A stretch of DNA of 64,000 nucleotides from DMER64 sp964554535. Lineage in GTDB: Bacteria > Bacteroidota > Bacteroidia > Bacteroidales > UBA932. Below, in pieces: positions 7,678-16,030 of the stretch (the stretch's first letter is position 1; each line of letters begins with the position of its first letter). The notes beneath the pieces were generated by a model. It was not told the DNA's origin. It was given only the letters and a program-made list of their open reading frames with translations, and searched no databases. The DNA lies in the NCBI GenBank assembly GCA_964554535.1, contig CAZKPB010000008.1, positions 22,910-86,909 on the forward strand, written 5' to 3'. The position numbers were made by a program, and so were the translations under genes.

Positions 7678-9783
7678 TTAGAGTTTTTTGTCAAAGGTCA
7701 TTTCATCAAATAGATAGCCGGCATGTCCAATGCGGTCTATTACAAAGAGTACATAGCGTATGTCAACGGATATATTGCGGCAGATGGCCGCGTCAAATTC
7801 AATGTCGCTCATGGTACCTTCCCAAACACGGTCAAAATTCAGGCCCAGCAGGTGGCCTTTGGCGTTGAGCACGGGTGAGCCCGAGTTGCCGCCGCTGGTA
7901 TGATTGGTGGCCAGAAATCCCACCGGAATGGTGCCGTCCACGGCCCAGCGTCCGTAATCCTTACGGGCGTAAATGTCGCGCAGGGATTGGGGAATGTCAT
8001 AGTCAAAGATGGCGGGGTTGTCTTTCTGCATGGTGCCTTCCAGAGTGCTTACCGGTTTGTAGTACACCCCGTCTTTGGGACGGTATCCCTGTACGGTACC
8101 GTAAGCTACCCGCAGGGTGGAATTGGCGTCGGGGAAGAATACACGTTCTTTGTCAAATTCCATTATGGCCCGCATCCAGACAGGATACAGAGCGTTAAGT
8201 TGTGTGTTGATTTCAGTCAGGCGGGGAGCTATTTGTGTGTTGTAGCGGGACTCGGCCTGTAAGATGAGTCGGGCGGCAGGGTCCTGCTCCAGCTGTTCCA
8301 GAGCTTGCGCGGGGGGGAGCGCAAGCATCCGGGCGGTTTTTTCCGGTTGGGTGAGCAGGCTCGCCTCATAGAGCATATTGGCCCATCGGCTGTAATTGGA
8401 CGGGGCATCGGCGGGGATGCCGCCGGGCACGACTTTGGCGTACTCGGCCATAAGGGCTGCAAAAATCTCGCGGTCAACGGGCTGGTAGTAGTCTTTGTAG
8501 AAAGAGTCGGCATATTCCTTTGCCCGGACACTCTGGCCGGCCTTGAGCATATCGTGCAGGGTGGATGCCAGATTCAGCAACTCTATGGCCTGTAAGGTTT
8601 CCTGATAGGTGTCGGCTTCAAGTTGGAGCGGCCTCAGGCTGGAGTACAGACCGGTCATTTTGGGAATAAGTGTCTTGTAGGCCTGGTTGTTTCCCCGGTC
8701 CGCCCATTGCTGGAAGCGGCGTTCAAAGTCCTGTTTGCTTGCAATGGTGCCTTTATTGAGGATGCCTCGGCTTTCTCCCTGCCATTTCTTCCAGGCATTG
8801 GATACGTTGGCGTTTTTGTTGGAATATTTGATGCGGATATCCTGACTCAGTGACTGGTAGGCATTCATAATGTCCAGCCGCAAGGTGCGCAGGTATACTT
8901 TGTGGGGGTCGCTCACGTTGGCAATATAGTCTACTGCCGGAGAGAGCACGTATTCCTGGGTGCGTCCGGGATACCCGTATACCATAGTAAAATCTCCTTC
9001 TTTTACTCCGCTCAGCGAAATGGTGAGGTGCATCTTGGGCCGGTAGGGCACGTTGCCTTCACTGTAGGCGGCCGGTTGGTTTTGTGCATTGGCATATACG
9101 CGGAACATGGAAAAATCTCCGGTATGGCGGGGCCAGATCCAGTTGTCGGTGTCTCCCCCGAATTTTCCGATGGAGGACGGCGGAGCGGCTACCAGACGAA
9201 CGTCCGAGAAGGTCTCGTCCGTAAACATAAAGTATTGGTTACCATAGTAAAAGGCGTTTATGTGAATGCGGATGAACTCTCCGGTACCTTCTTTGGCCTT
9301 ACGGATGATTTCCTTGCTGTTGGCGTTGATGCGGGCCTCACGTGTTGCCGCGTCCATAGTATCTGTAACTCCGGAGAGCACCTGGTAGGTAACGTCTTCC
9401 ATTTTGCGCAGGAAGGTGACGGTAAGTCCGGGATTGGGCAACTCTTCTTTGCGTGACATAGCCCAGAAACCGTCCTTGAGGTAGTCATGTTCCACCGAAC
9501 TGTGGGCCTGGATTTCTCCATAACCGCAATGGTGATTGGTAATGAGCAGGCCTTGGTCAGAGATGAGTTCTCCGGTGCAACCGCCGCCAAAATGTACAAT
9601 GGCGTCTTTGAGGCAGGCTTTGTTTACGCTGTAGATATCCTGGGCGGTCAGTTTGAATCCGCGTTGCTGCATATCCGCTATTTTTTGCTGAATCAGCACG
9701 GGCAGCCACATCCCTTCATCTGCACGCACTGCGGCGGGCAACAGAAAGAGCAGTGCCAGTAGGGAGAGTAAGTGTTTTTTCAT
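7678..9783 (-). CDS. S46 dipeptidyl-peptidase, DPP11-type
   Basis: Periplasmic serine peptidase that removes dipeptides from peptide N-termini, feeding amino-acid uptake. It has 701 residues with a signal peptide (KKHLLSLLALLFLLPAAVRA), then DEGMWLP, the typical mature N-terminus. The catalytic His is in LLITNHHCGYG (H84/H85) and the catalytic Ser in GGNSGSPV (S634). Arg652, eighteen residues after the Ser (NFDRVWEG), matches the Arg that in DPP11 selects Asp or Glu at P1; DPP7 has Gly there. The start overlaps the ugd stop (TAATG), so I chose this ATG over a TTG three codons upstream. It ends the rfbA-rfbB-ugd run and is followed by the microprotein. Confidence 0.93.
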   Translation of the reverse strand: MKKHLLSLLALLFLLPAAVRADEGMWLPVLIQQKIADMQQRGFKLTAQDIYSVNKACLKDAIVHFGGGCTGELISDQGLLITNHHCGYGEIQAHSSVEHDYLKDGFWAMSRKEELPNPGLTVTFLRKMEDVTYQVLSGVTDTMDAATREARINANSKEIIRKAKEGTGEFIRIHINAFYYGNQYFMFTDETFSDVRLVAAPPSSIGKFGGDTDNWIWPRHTGDFSMFRVYANAQNQPAAYSEGNVPYRPKMHLTISLSGVKEGDFTMVYGYPGRTQEYVLSPAVDYIANVSDPHKVYLRTLRLDIMNAYQSLSQDIRIKYSNKNANVSNAWKKWQGESRGILNKGTIASKQDFERRFQQWADRGNNQAYKTLIPKMTGLYSSLRPLQLEADTYQETLQAIELLNLASTLHDMLKAGQSVRAKEYADSFYKDYYQPVDREIFAALMAEYAKVVPGGIPADAPSNYSRWANMLYEASLLTQPEKTARMLALPPAQALEQLEQDPAARLILQAESRYNTQIAPRLTEINTQLNALYPVWMRAIMEFDKERVFFPDANSTLRVAYGTVQGYRPKDGVYYKPVSTLEGTMQKDNPAIFDYDIPQSLRDIYARKDYGRWAVDGTIPVGFLATNHTSGGNSGSPVLNAKGHLLGLNFDRVWEGTMSDIEFDAAICRNISVDIRYVLFVIDRIGHAGYLFDEMTFDKKL

Positions 9784-11090
9784 TATATGCAATCGTATGT
9801 AAATCCGTTTTCAGTGAGTTCCTGTTTGTTGTAAATGTTGCGTCCGTCAATCACCACGGGCTGCTTCATAACCCGGTGCAACCGGACCCAGTTGGGCAGT
9901 CGGAATTCTTTCCATTCGGTGACCAACACCAGGGCGTGAGCCCCGCAGGCGGCGTCGTAGATGTCGTTGCCGTAGAATACCCGATCTCCCAGCCGGAGTC
10001 GGCATTCGTCCATAGCGGCCGGGTCATAGACACGGACCAAGCATCCGGCAGCGAGCAGTTTATTTATCAGCACCAGAGAGGGGGCTTCCCGCATATCGTC
10101 TGTCTGCGGCTTGAAGGCGAGTCCCCATACGGCCACGGTTTTACCGGCCACCGTTCCTTCCAGGGCATGTTCAAGTTTTTGGTAAAGAATTTCTTTCTGG
10201 CGTTCGTTGACGGCTTCCACGGCTTCCAGCACTTCCATACAGTATCCCTTCTGACGGGCGGTATGGATGAGGGCCTTCACGTCTTTTGGAAAGCAGCTTC
10301 CCCCGTAACCGCAGCCCGGGTAGAGGAACTTGTTTCCTATGCGGCTGTCCGATCCTATGCCGGTGCGTACCTGGTTGATATCGGCCCCGACCAGACCGCA
10401 CAGGTTGGCTATATCGTTGATGAACGATATGCGCGTGGCCAACATGGCGTTGGCCGCGTATTTGGTCATCTCGGCCGAGGCAATGTCCATAAACAGTACG
10501 CGGAAGTTCTTCAGCAGGAACGGGCGGTACAGGCGTTCCATTAGGGTTCGTGCGCGCGCGCTGTCAATGCCCACCACCACGCGGTCCGGGCTCATAAAGT
10601 CGCGCACGGCGTCCCCCTCCTTGAGAAATTCGGGGTTGGAAGCCACGTCAAAGGGCACCTGCACTCCGCGGCAATCCAACTCTTGCTGGATGGTCCGGCG
10701 TACCAGGGCCGAGGTGCCTACCGGCACGGTGCTTTTAGTGGTCACCAGCAGGTACCGGGTCATATGGCGGCCAATGGTGCGCGCCACGTCCAATACGTAA
10801 TGCAGGTCGGCACTGCCGTCCTGGTCGGGGGGAGTGCCTACGGCGCAAAAGACTATATCAATGTTGTCCAGGTAGTTGCGAATGTCACAGTCAAAATTCA
10901 GACGGCCGGCCTGGGTGTTGCGTTGCACAACGTCTTCCAGTCCGGGTTCGTAGATTGGAATGAGGCCCTGTTTCAGGCCTTCCACCTTCTTGCGGTCTAT
11001 GTCTATGCAGGTGACGTGGACGCCCATCTCGGCAAAACAAGCTCCCGAGACCAGGCCCACGTATCCGGTTCCTACTACTGCAATGTTCAT
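9783..11090 (-). CDS. ugd: UDP-glucose 6-dehydrogenase
   Basis: Oxidises UDP-glucose twice with NAD to UDP-glucuronate, a precursor of acidic surface sugars. The 435-residue protein has the Rossmann start MNIAVVGTGYVGLVSGACFAEMG, the central helix region, and the catalytic Cys within GCGYGGSCFPKDVKAL. The C-terminal UDP-binding domain (VAVWGLAFKPQTDDMREAPS) is complete. It starts 1 nt after the rfbB stop and its own stop overlaps the S46 peptidase start, so all belong to one minus-strand operon. A UDP-mannose/ManNAc dehydrogenase is the nearest alternative, but the motifs favour Ugd. Confidence 0.93.
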   Translation of the reverse strand: MNIAVVGTGYVGLVSGACFAEMGVHVTCIDIDRKKVEGLKQGLIPIYEPGLEDVVQRNTQAGRLNFDCDIRNYLDNIDIVFCAVGTPPDQDGSADLHYVLDVARTIGRHMTRYLLVTTKSTVPVGTSALVRRTIQQELDCRGVQVPFDVASNPEFLKEGDAVRDFMSPDRVVVGIDSARARTLMERLYRPFLLKNFRVLFMDIASAEMTKYAANAMLATRISFINDIANLCGLVGADINQVRTGIGSDSRIGNKFLYPGCGYGGSCFPKDVKALIHTARQKGYCMEVLEAVEAVNERQKEILYQKLEHALEGTVAGKTVAVWGLAFKPQTDDMREAPSLVLINKLLAAGCLVRVYDPAAMDECRLRLGDRVFYGNDIYDAACGAHALVLVTEWKEFRLPNWVRLHRVMKQPVVIDGRNIYNKQELTENGFTYDCI

Positions 11091-11091
11091 T

Positions 11092-12066
11092 TTATAAGAA
11101 ATTTAGATACCATTCAACGGTCTTTTCCATCCCTTCATTAAAGGATGTTTTGGGTGACCAGCCCAATTCTTTTTCAATTTTGGAGGCGTCAATGGCATAA
11201 CGGAAATCGTGACCCAGGCGGTCCGCCACGTAGGTGATAAGCGGCAGCGAGGTGCCCGGGGCGCGTCCCAGGCGGCGGTCGGTAATTTCAATGAGCAACC
11301 TGATGATGTCTATGTTGGCCCACTCGTTGCGGCCGCCTATGTTGTAGGTCTCTCCGGCCTTCCCCTTGTGGAAAACGAGGTCTATGGCTTCCACGTGGTC
11401 TTCCACGTAGAGCCAGTCACGAATATTGGCGCCCTTTCCGTATACGGGAAGGGACTTGTTGTTCTTGATGTTGCTGATGAACAGCGGAATCAGTTTTTCC
11501 GGGTATTGGCAGGGACCGTAATTGTTGGAACAGTTGGAAATTTTGGTGTGCATCCCGTAAGTGTGGTAGTAAGCCCGTACAAAATGGTCGGCACTTGCTT
11601 TTGAGGCCGAGTAGGGAGAGCGTGGGTCGTATCTGGTCTGTTCCGTAAAGGCTTCATCGCCCTGGAGCAGCGCACCGTATACTTCATCGGTGGAAATCTG
11701 ATAGTAGACTTCCGTCTGTGCTTCGCGGGCCACCTGCAACAGGGTGAGTGTCCCCATCACATTGGTGCGGGCAAAGGCAAACGGGTCGGTGATGCTGCGG
11801 TCCACATGGCTTTCTGCGGCCAGGTGAATGACGCCGTCAATGGCGTATTCCTTGAAAATGCGTTGCAGTTGGGCGTAGTCGCACAGGTCCGCTTGTTCAA
11901 AGCGGTAGTTGGGGGCGTTTTCTATGTCTTTGAGGTAGGACAGATTAGCCGCGTAGGTCAGTTTGTCCACGTTGACTATCAGGTATTGCGGGTATTTTTT
12001 AACAAAATGCCTTACCACGTGCGATCCTATAAAGCCGGCGCCGCCGGTGACAAGCAGGTGTTGCAT
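11092..12066 (-). CDS. rfbB: dTDP-glucose 4,6-dehydratase
   Basis: Converts dTDP-glucose to dTDP-4-keto-6-deoxyglucose using bound NAD. The 324-residue extended SDR protein has TGGAGFIGSHVVRHFV at the N-terminus, the catalytic STDEVYG segment and YSASKASADHFVRAY (Tyr-x3-Lys). It lies 5 nt after rfbA, whose product supplies dTDP-glucose. No rfbC or rfbD follows; ugd comes next instead, so the later rhamnose-pathway enzymes must lie elsewhere or another 6-deoxysugar is made. The family length is slightly over 340, so this one is a little short but complete. Confidence 0.93.
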   Translation of the reverse strand: MQHLLVTGGAGFIGSHVVRHFVKKYPQYLIVNVDKLTYAANLSYLKDIENAPNYRFEQADLCDYAQLQRIFKEYAIDGVIHLAAESHVDRSITDPFAFARTNVMGTLTLLQVAREAQTEVYYQISTDEVYGALLQGDEAFTEQTRYDPRSPYSASKASADHFVRAYYHTYGMHTKISNCSNNYGPCQYPEKLIPLFISNIKNNKSLPVYGKGANIRDWLYVEDHVEAIDLVFHKGKAGETYNIGGRNEWANIDIIRLLIEITDRRLGRAPGTSLPLITYVADRLGHDFRYAIDASKIEKELGWSPKTSFNEGMEKTVEWYLNFL

Positions 12067-12071
12067 AACTA

Positions 12072-12941
12072 TTACTGGATAAGGTTAAGGATGTATTGAC
12101 CGTAAGGATTGTTCTTCATGGGTGCCACGCTTTGGCGCAGCTGGTCTGCGTTGCGCCAGCCGTTGCGCCAGGCGATTTCTTCCAGGCAGGCAATCTTAAG
12201 ACCCTGGCGTTTTTCAATCACTTCCACAAAATTGCCGGCCTCGGCCAGGGAACTGTGCGTGCCTGTGTCCAGCCAGGCAAAGCCTCGGCCAAGACAGGTG
12301 ACTTTGAGAGTGCCTTCTTGCAGGAAGGCGTCGTTTACCGAGGTGATTTCCAGTTCTCCCCGGGTGGAGGGTTTGACGTTTTGGGCAATTTCCACCACGC
12401 GGTTGGGGTAAAAATAAAGGCCCGTGACGGCGTAGTTTGATTTGGGGTTGGCGGGCTTTTCTTCAATGGAGACGGCATTGCCCAGCGAGTCAAAAGCCAC
12501 CACTCCAAATTGTTGCGGGTTGTGTACCAGGTAGCCGAATACGTGGGCAAAACCGGCCGAGGCGCTCTGCACGGCTTCCTGCAACATCTTTACAAATCCC
12601 TGCCCGTAGAAGATGTTGTCCCCCAGGGCAAGGGCCACGGCGTCGTTTCCAATGAATTCCCGGCCAATGAGAAAGGCCTGGGCCAGACCTTCCGGGCGTG
12701 GCTGTTCCGCGTAGGTAAAAGTGACGCCCAGATCTTCCCCGGTTCCCAGCAACCGCTCAAAAGCGGTACGGTCCTGCGGGGTGGTGATGATAAGAATCTC
12801 CCGGATTCCGGCCAGCATAAGGACCGAAATGGGGTAGTACACCATAGGTTTGTCGTAAATGGGCAGCAATTGCTTGGATACGCCTTTGGTAATGGGGTAC
12901 AACCGTGTGCCGGAGCCGCCGGCCAGAATGATGCCTTTCAT
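12072..12941 (-). CDS. rfbA: Glucose-1-phosphate thymidylyltransferase
   Basis: Forms dTDP-glucose from dTTP and glucose 1-phosphate. The 289-residue protein begins MKGIILAGGSGTRLYPITKG, the nucleotidyltransferase signature with the catalytic Arg, followed by KQLLPIYDKPMVYYPISVLM. It also has the magnesium-binding ALGDNIFYG and a C-terminal GFAWLDTGTHSSL. It is the first gene of the rfbA-rfbB-ugd-S46 peptidase-microprotein run. A -7 box sits about 20 nt upstream of the ATG. Confidence 0.96.
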   Translation of the reverse strand: MKGIILAGGSGTRLYPITKGVSKQLLPIYDKPMVYYPISVLMLAGIREILIITTPQDRTAFERLLGTGEDLGVTFTYAEQPRPEGLAQAFLIGREFIGNDAVALALGDNIFYGQGFVKMLQEAVQSASAGFAHVFGYLVHNPQQFGVVAFDSLGNAVSIEEKPANPKSNYAVTGLYFYPNRVVEIAQNVKPSTRGELEITSVNDAFLQEGTLKVTCLGRGFAWLDTGTHSSLAEAGNFVEVIEKRQGLKIACLEEIAWRNGWRNADQLRQSVAPMKNNPYGQYILNLIQ

Positions 12942-12961
12942 ATACTCGGATTGTTATTTTA

Positions 12962-12969
12962 CAAATATA
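12962..12969 (-). promoter_or_regulatory. -7 box of the rfbA operon
   Basis: TATATTTG on the minus strand, 20 nt before the rfbA ATG, fits TAnnTTTG. No clear -33 element was found. Confidence 0.5.
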
Positions 12970-12994
12970 CTAATTGTTTGCTAAAATGGGGCCG

Positions 12995-14209
12995 CTACCG
13001 GGACAACTGTCTGTAATACTCAAACCGGTGTTCGGGCATCAGGTCGGGATGAAAAATGGCTATGAGGTCTGCCAGGATGCGTTGCGGGTATACGATGGCC
13101 GATTCGTAATAGTCGTTGCCGCCTGCTGCCGTGTAGCGCAGGTTGTTGTTCCATACGGCGCCGTTCTGCACGCACGGGACCCGGGCAAACCGGGGGTCAA
13201 GGGCGGTCAGGTCGGCAAGGGAAAGGCAATTATTGGGATGAATCCAAAAGTCGGCCTGCAAAGCGTATATATAAGCCTGTTCTATGTTCAGGGTGCTGCT
13301 TTCCGGACCGGAGACGGCCCCGGACAGTTCTCCCCCGGCATCCTGTACCAGCAGGTTGGCGTGGCTTTCCAGGGAAGGAACGTACCAGACATCTTTGAAG
13401 GGGGCGTTTATCAACACCTTAACCGGGGTGACGGCGGCGTCCTTTATGCGACGGCACAGACTCAGGTATTCGTTTTTCACGGAATTAAAGAAGTTGACGG
13501 CTTGGGACAAATCAAGGAGCTCATTGTCCCGAGACTCGTTTCCGGCAAAAAAGGCGGCAAAGGCTACCGTGTATTCCGCCCGGCCCAGAGGGTGGGGCTC
13601 GGTGTGGTCGTGAAGGAGCACCACATTCAGTCCCAGTTGTTCCATACGGGTAAGGTAGTCCATAGGCTGCCCGTTGATGTAATAGGCAAAGACCACGTCG
13701 GGTTTCAGACGGAGCAGGGCCTCGTAGTCAATGGCGGCTTCATAGCCCACCTCGGCGGCTTGGGCCACGTTTTGGCTGTAGACGTATTTTTTGCCCGATA
13801 CACCCACAATCCGGCCGCACTGATGCAGCACGTCAATGCAGGCAATGTGTGATGTGGACAGGCAGACCACGCGCCGGGCCGGTTTTATCACGTAGCGGTG
13901 GGTGGAGGTATGCCCGTTTTGTGGGGATGTAAGGGCCGAGTAGCGCGTGTAGAGCACTGTCTGATTGCCTTCTTTGGTAAGCAGAAAGTTCCGGGCATAT
14001 TGGGGTTGGTACAGCACCGTGGCATCGGGCGGCACAAGGTCCCACGTTGCAACGGCGGATTTGACGGGAAGTGAGGGGGATAAGGAATTGGTTGCGGCAG
14101 TTTCTGAAGCGGCGGAGGACTCGGTGCCGCGCCATCCGGAACAGGTACATCCGGTCAGAATGAGGACCACCGCAAAAAGCGAATACCGGAAACGGTTTTG
14201 GTTCTTCAT
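12995..14209 (-). CDS. ABC-type (BtuF/FepB-like) substrate-binding lipoprotein
   Basis: A 404-residue lipoprotein: basic n-region, hydrophobic stretch and lipobox LTGC with Cys21. The mature part has RRVVCLSTSHIACIDVLHQCGRIVGVSG, the opening of the type-III helical-backbone binding-protein fold used for iron-siderophores and cobalamin, then LKPDVVFAYYINGQPM and LGLNVVLLHDHTEPHPLGRAEY. An unusual 90-residue segment (residues about 25-90) precedes the fold. Substrate unknown; no permease or ATPase lies beside it. The ATG is only 2 nt past the tRNA-Thr 3' end, so tRNA processing would leave an almost leaderless mRNA. A GTG four codons upstream would lie inside the tRNA and is unlikely. Confidence 0.87.
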   Translation of the reverse strand: MKNQNRFRYSLFAVVLILTGCTCSGWRGTESSAASETAATNSLSPSLPVKSAVATWDLVPPDATVLYQPQYARNFLLTKEGNQTVLYTRYSALTSPQNGHTSTHRYVIKPARRVVCLSTSHIACIDVLHQCGRIVGVSGKKYVYSQNVAQAAEVGYEAAIDYEALLRLKPDVVFAYYINGQPMDYLTRMEQLGLNVVLLHDHTEPHPLGRAEYTVAFAAFFAGNESRDNELLDLSQAVNFFNSVKNEYLSLCRRIKDAAVTPVKVLINAPFKDVWYVPSLESHANLLVQDAGGELSGAVSGPESSTLNIEQAYIYALQADFWIHPNNCLSLADLTALDPRFARVPCVQNGAVWNNNLRYTAAGGNDYYESAIVYPQRILADLIAIFHPDLMPEHRFEYYRQLSR

Positions 14210-14211
14210 TG

Positions 14212-14284
14212 AGCCTTCCACGGGACTCGAACCCGCGACCTGCTCATTACGAATGAGCTGCTCTACCGACTGAGCTAAGAAGGC
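14212..14284 (-). tRNA. tRNA-Thr (anticodon CGT)
   Basis: Minus strand: acceptor GCCTTCT pairs with GGAAGGC (one T-G pair), D arm contains AGCTCAGTCGGTAGAGC, anticodon stem GCTCA / TGAGC with loop TTCGTAA gives CGT, and the T arm has GGGTTCGAGTCCC. The discriminator is U and CCA is not encoded. A promoter with both boxes lies 18-50 nt upstream. The downstream lipoprotein gene begins 2 nt after the tRNA. Confidence 0.96.
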
Positions 14285-14301
14285 CTGCTGTTATAGGGCG
14301 A

Positions 14302-14334
14302 CAAATATAGAACTTTTTTTTGAACACTGCCAAA
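14302..14334 (-). promoter_or_regulatory. Promoter of tRNA-Thr and the lipoprotein gene
   Basis: Minus strand: TTTG at 14334-14331 and TATATTTG at 14309-14302, 21 bp apart, match both Bacteroidota boxes. The tRNA begins 17 nt downstream of the -7 box. The region interleaves with the divergent promoter of the flavoprotein gene. Confidence 0.75.
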
Positions 14335-14347
14335 GTTTTTACCTTTG
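14319..14347 (+). promoter_or_regulatory. Divergent promoter of the flavoprotein gene
   Basis: TACCTTTG (14340-14347) is an exact -7 box ending 5 nt before the ATG at 14353, so the transcript is predicted leaderless or nearly so. A TTTG at 14319-14322 lies 17 bp upstream, slightly closer than usual. Confidence 0.65.
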
Positions 14348-14352
14348 TGCTT

Positions 14353-15561
14353 ATGTACAACGTAATTGTGATTGGCGGGGGTCCCGCCGGGATGATGGCG
14401 GCCGGAACGGCCGCCCAAAAAGGGGCTAAAGTATTGCTTTTGGAAAAGATGGACCGCCCGGGCCGCAAGCTCTGTCTTACGGGAAAGGGCCGCTGCAACA
14501 TGACCAACCTCAAGGGCTGGTCCGATTTTGAGCCGCACGTCCATCCGCTCTCCCGAACTTTCAAGACGGCCTTTTACCACTTTACTCCTGAAGACACGGT
14601 CCGTTTTTTCAACGACCTGGGACTGCCTACCGTGTTGGAACACGGAGACCGGGTTTACCCGCAGTCGTACGTGGCGTCCGACGTGTTGCACACACTCAGA
14701 CAGTGGATGGAAAGCGTGGGGGTTACCCTGCTTCCGTCTGCCGCCGTCACCTCGTTTGATTTTCGGCCGCCCCATATAGAATCATTGAAAATCCGTGACA
14801 ATAAGGGTGCTTCCGTGACGTTGGAAGCCCAACACTATTTGCTGGCCACCGGTGGATTGTCCTATCCCGTGACCGGGTCTACCGGTGACGGCTACGCCCT
14901 GGCGCAATCGGTGGGACATACCCTTGTCCCCGCTTTCCCGGCCCTGACGGCCTTGATGCCTGCCGCTTACGATTCCGCACTGCAGGGCATTTCCCTCAAG
15001 AACGTGGAACTGAGCCTGTATATTGACAATCAACTCAAACGTACCGAGATGGGCGAACTGCAGTTTACCCCGCTGGGCGTGGAAGGAGCCCTGGCTTTCC
15101 GACTGAGCCGCCAAGCCGTGGTGGCGCTGAATAAGGGTCAACAGGTGGAACTGCAATTGAATTTGAAACCCGCGGTGCCCGCGGCCGAGTTGCGTGCCCG
15201 CTGGCACAGGGACCTGACCGCTGCGCATAGGGACAGCGCCGACCCTGCGTTGTTGCGCGGCTATCTGCCCAAGGACCTGATTGCACCTTATATGAAGTAC
15301 TGTAATACGGCACGCGTAAACCCCGTGGAAGCCCTGCAAAACTGGCGTTTTCCCGTGGCCTCGTATGGCGACTGGGCTCGTTGTGTGGTCACCGCCGGGG
15401 GCATTTCCATGAACGAGGTGAACACAAAAACCATGCGGTCCAAATTGGTGGACAATCTCTCGTTTGCCGGAGAAATACTGGATCTGGATGCCGACACCGG
15501 CGGCTACAACCTGCAGATTGCATTTTCCACCGGTCGTCTGGCGGGCGAACAATGCGTCTGA
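14353..15561 (+). CDS. HI0933/YhiN-family FAD-dependent oxidoreductase
   Basis: A 402-residue flavoprotein of unknown substrate. It has the FAD-binding VIVIGGGPAGMMAAGTAAQKGA at the N-terminus and the family signature RPGRKLCLTGKGRCNMTN (about residues 39-56). Further family blocks are LATGGLSYPVTGSTGDGYALAQ, AGGISMNEVNTKTM, and the C-terminal LDLDADTGGYNLQIAFSTGRLAG. All family blocks are intact and the length is normal. The ATG at 14353 is preferred over the upstream frame opening at 14320 because the -7 box lies between them and the Rossmann motif follows directly. It is followed by yqeY, which has its own -7 box. Confidence 0.93.
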   Translation: MYNVIVIGGGPAGMMAAGTAAQKGAKVLLLEKMDRPGRKLCLTGKGRCNMTNLKGWSDFEPHVHPLSRTFKTAFYHFTPEDTVRFFNDLGLPTVLEHGDRVYPQSYVASDVLHTLRQWMESVGVTLLPSAAVTSFDFRPPHIESLKIRDNKGASVTLEAQHYLLATGGLSYPVTGSTGDGYALAQSVGHTLVPAFPALTALMPAAYDSALQGISLKNVELSLYIDNQLKRTEMGELQFTPLGVEGALAFRLSRQAVVALNKGQQVELQLNLKPAVPAAELRARWHRDLTAAHRDSADPALLRGYLPKDLIAPYMKYCNTARVNPVEALQNWRFPVASYGDWARCVVTAGGISMNEVNTKTMRSKLVDNLSFAGEILDLDADTGGYNLQIAFSTGRLAGEQCV

Positions 15562-15569
15562 TTTTTATA

Positions 15570-15577
15570 TATTTTTG
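15570..15577 (+). promoter_or_regulatory. -7 box of yqeY
   Basis: TATTTTTG fits TAnnTTTG and ends 6 nt before the ATG at 15584, implying a leaderless transcript that also carries the next gene. Confidence 0.5.
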
Positions 15578-15583
15578 CACATT

Positions 15584-16030
15584 ATGACATTAGAAAATCA
15601 AATCAACGCAGACATCAAGGCCGCCATGCTGGCCAAGGAAAAAGTACGTTTAACGGCGGTGCGCGCCATAAAGGCCGCCATCCTGCTGGCCAAGACAGCC
15701 GACGGGTCCGAAGAAATCGCCGATGACAAAGTGTTGTCCATCATCCAGAAATTAGTGAAACAACGTAAGGAAACGGCACTGGTCTATACCCAGAACAACC
15801 GTCCCGAACTGGCACAGAACGAGCTGGACGAGGCCGCCTTTATGGAACCCTATCTGCCCAAGGCACTTTCCGAGGCCGAACTGGAAGCGGCCGTTGGCGC
15901 CATCATTGCCTCTGTGGGAGCCAAATCACCAGCCGATATGGGCAAAGTGATGGGAGTGGCCACCAAACAACTGTCCGGTAAAGCCGACGGCCGTCAGATT
16001 TCTGCCGTAGTCAAACGCCTGCTTGCGTGA
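15584..16030 (+). CDS. GatB/YqeY-domain protein
   Basis: A 148-residue protein consisting of one YqeY domain, related to the C-terminal helical tRNA-binding domain of GatB. Recognisable blocks are MTLENQINADIKAAMLAKEK, RLTAVRAIKAAIL, VQKLVKQRKETA-like sequence in the middle, and the C-terminal MGKVMGVATKQLSGKADGR. Stand-alone YqeY proteins are widespread and thought to act near tRNA or amidation chemistry, but the exact role is unsettled. The start is fixed by the motif and by the -7 box 6 nt upstream. Its stop overlaps the GTG start of the next gene (GTGA), suggesting translational coupling. Confidence 0.92.
   Translation: MTLENQINADIKAAMLAKEKVRLTAVRAIKAAILLAKTADGSEEIADDKVLSIIQKLVKQRKETALVYTQNNRPELAQNELDEAAFMEPYLPKALSEAELEAAVGAIIASVGAKSPADMGKVMGVATKQLSGKADGRQISAVVKRLLA

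Noticed and set aside
11092..12941. Complete dTDP-rhamnose operon
   Set aside because: Only rfbA and rfbB are present; the next genes are ugd and a peptidase, so rfbC and rfbD are not in this window.
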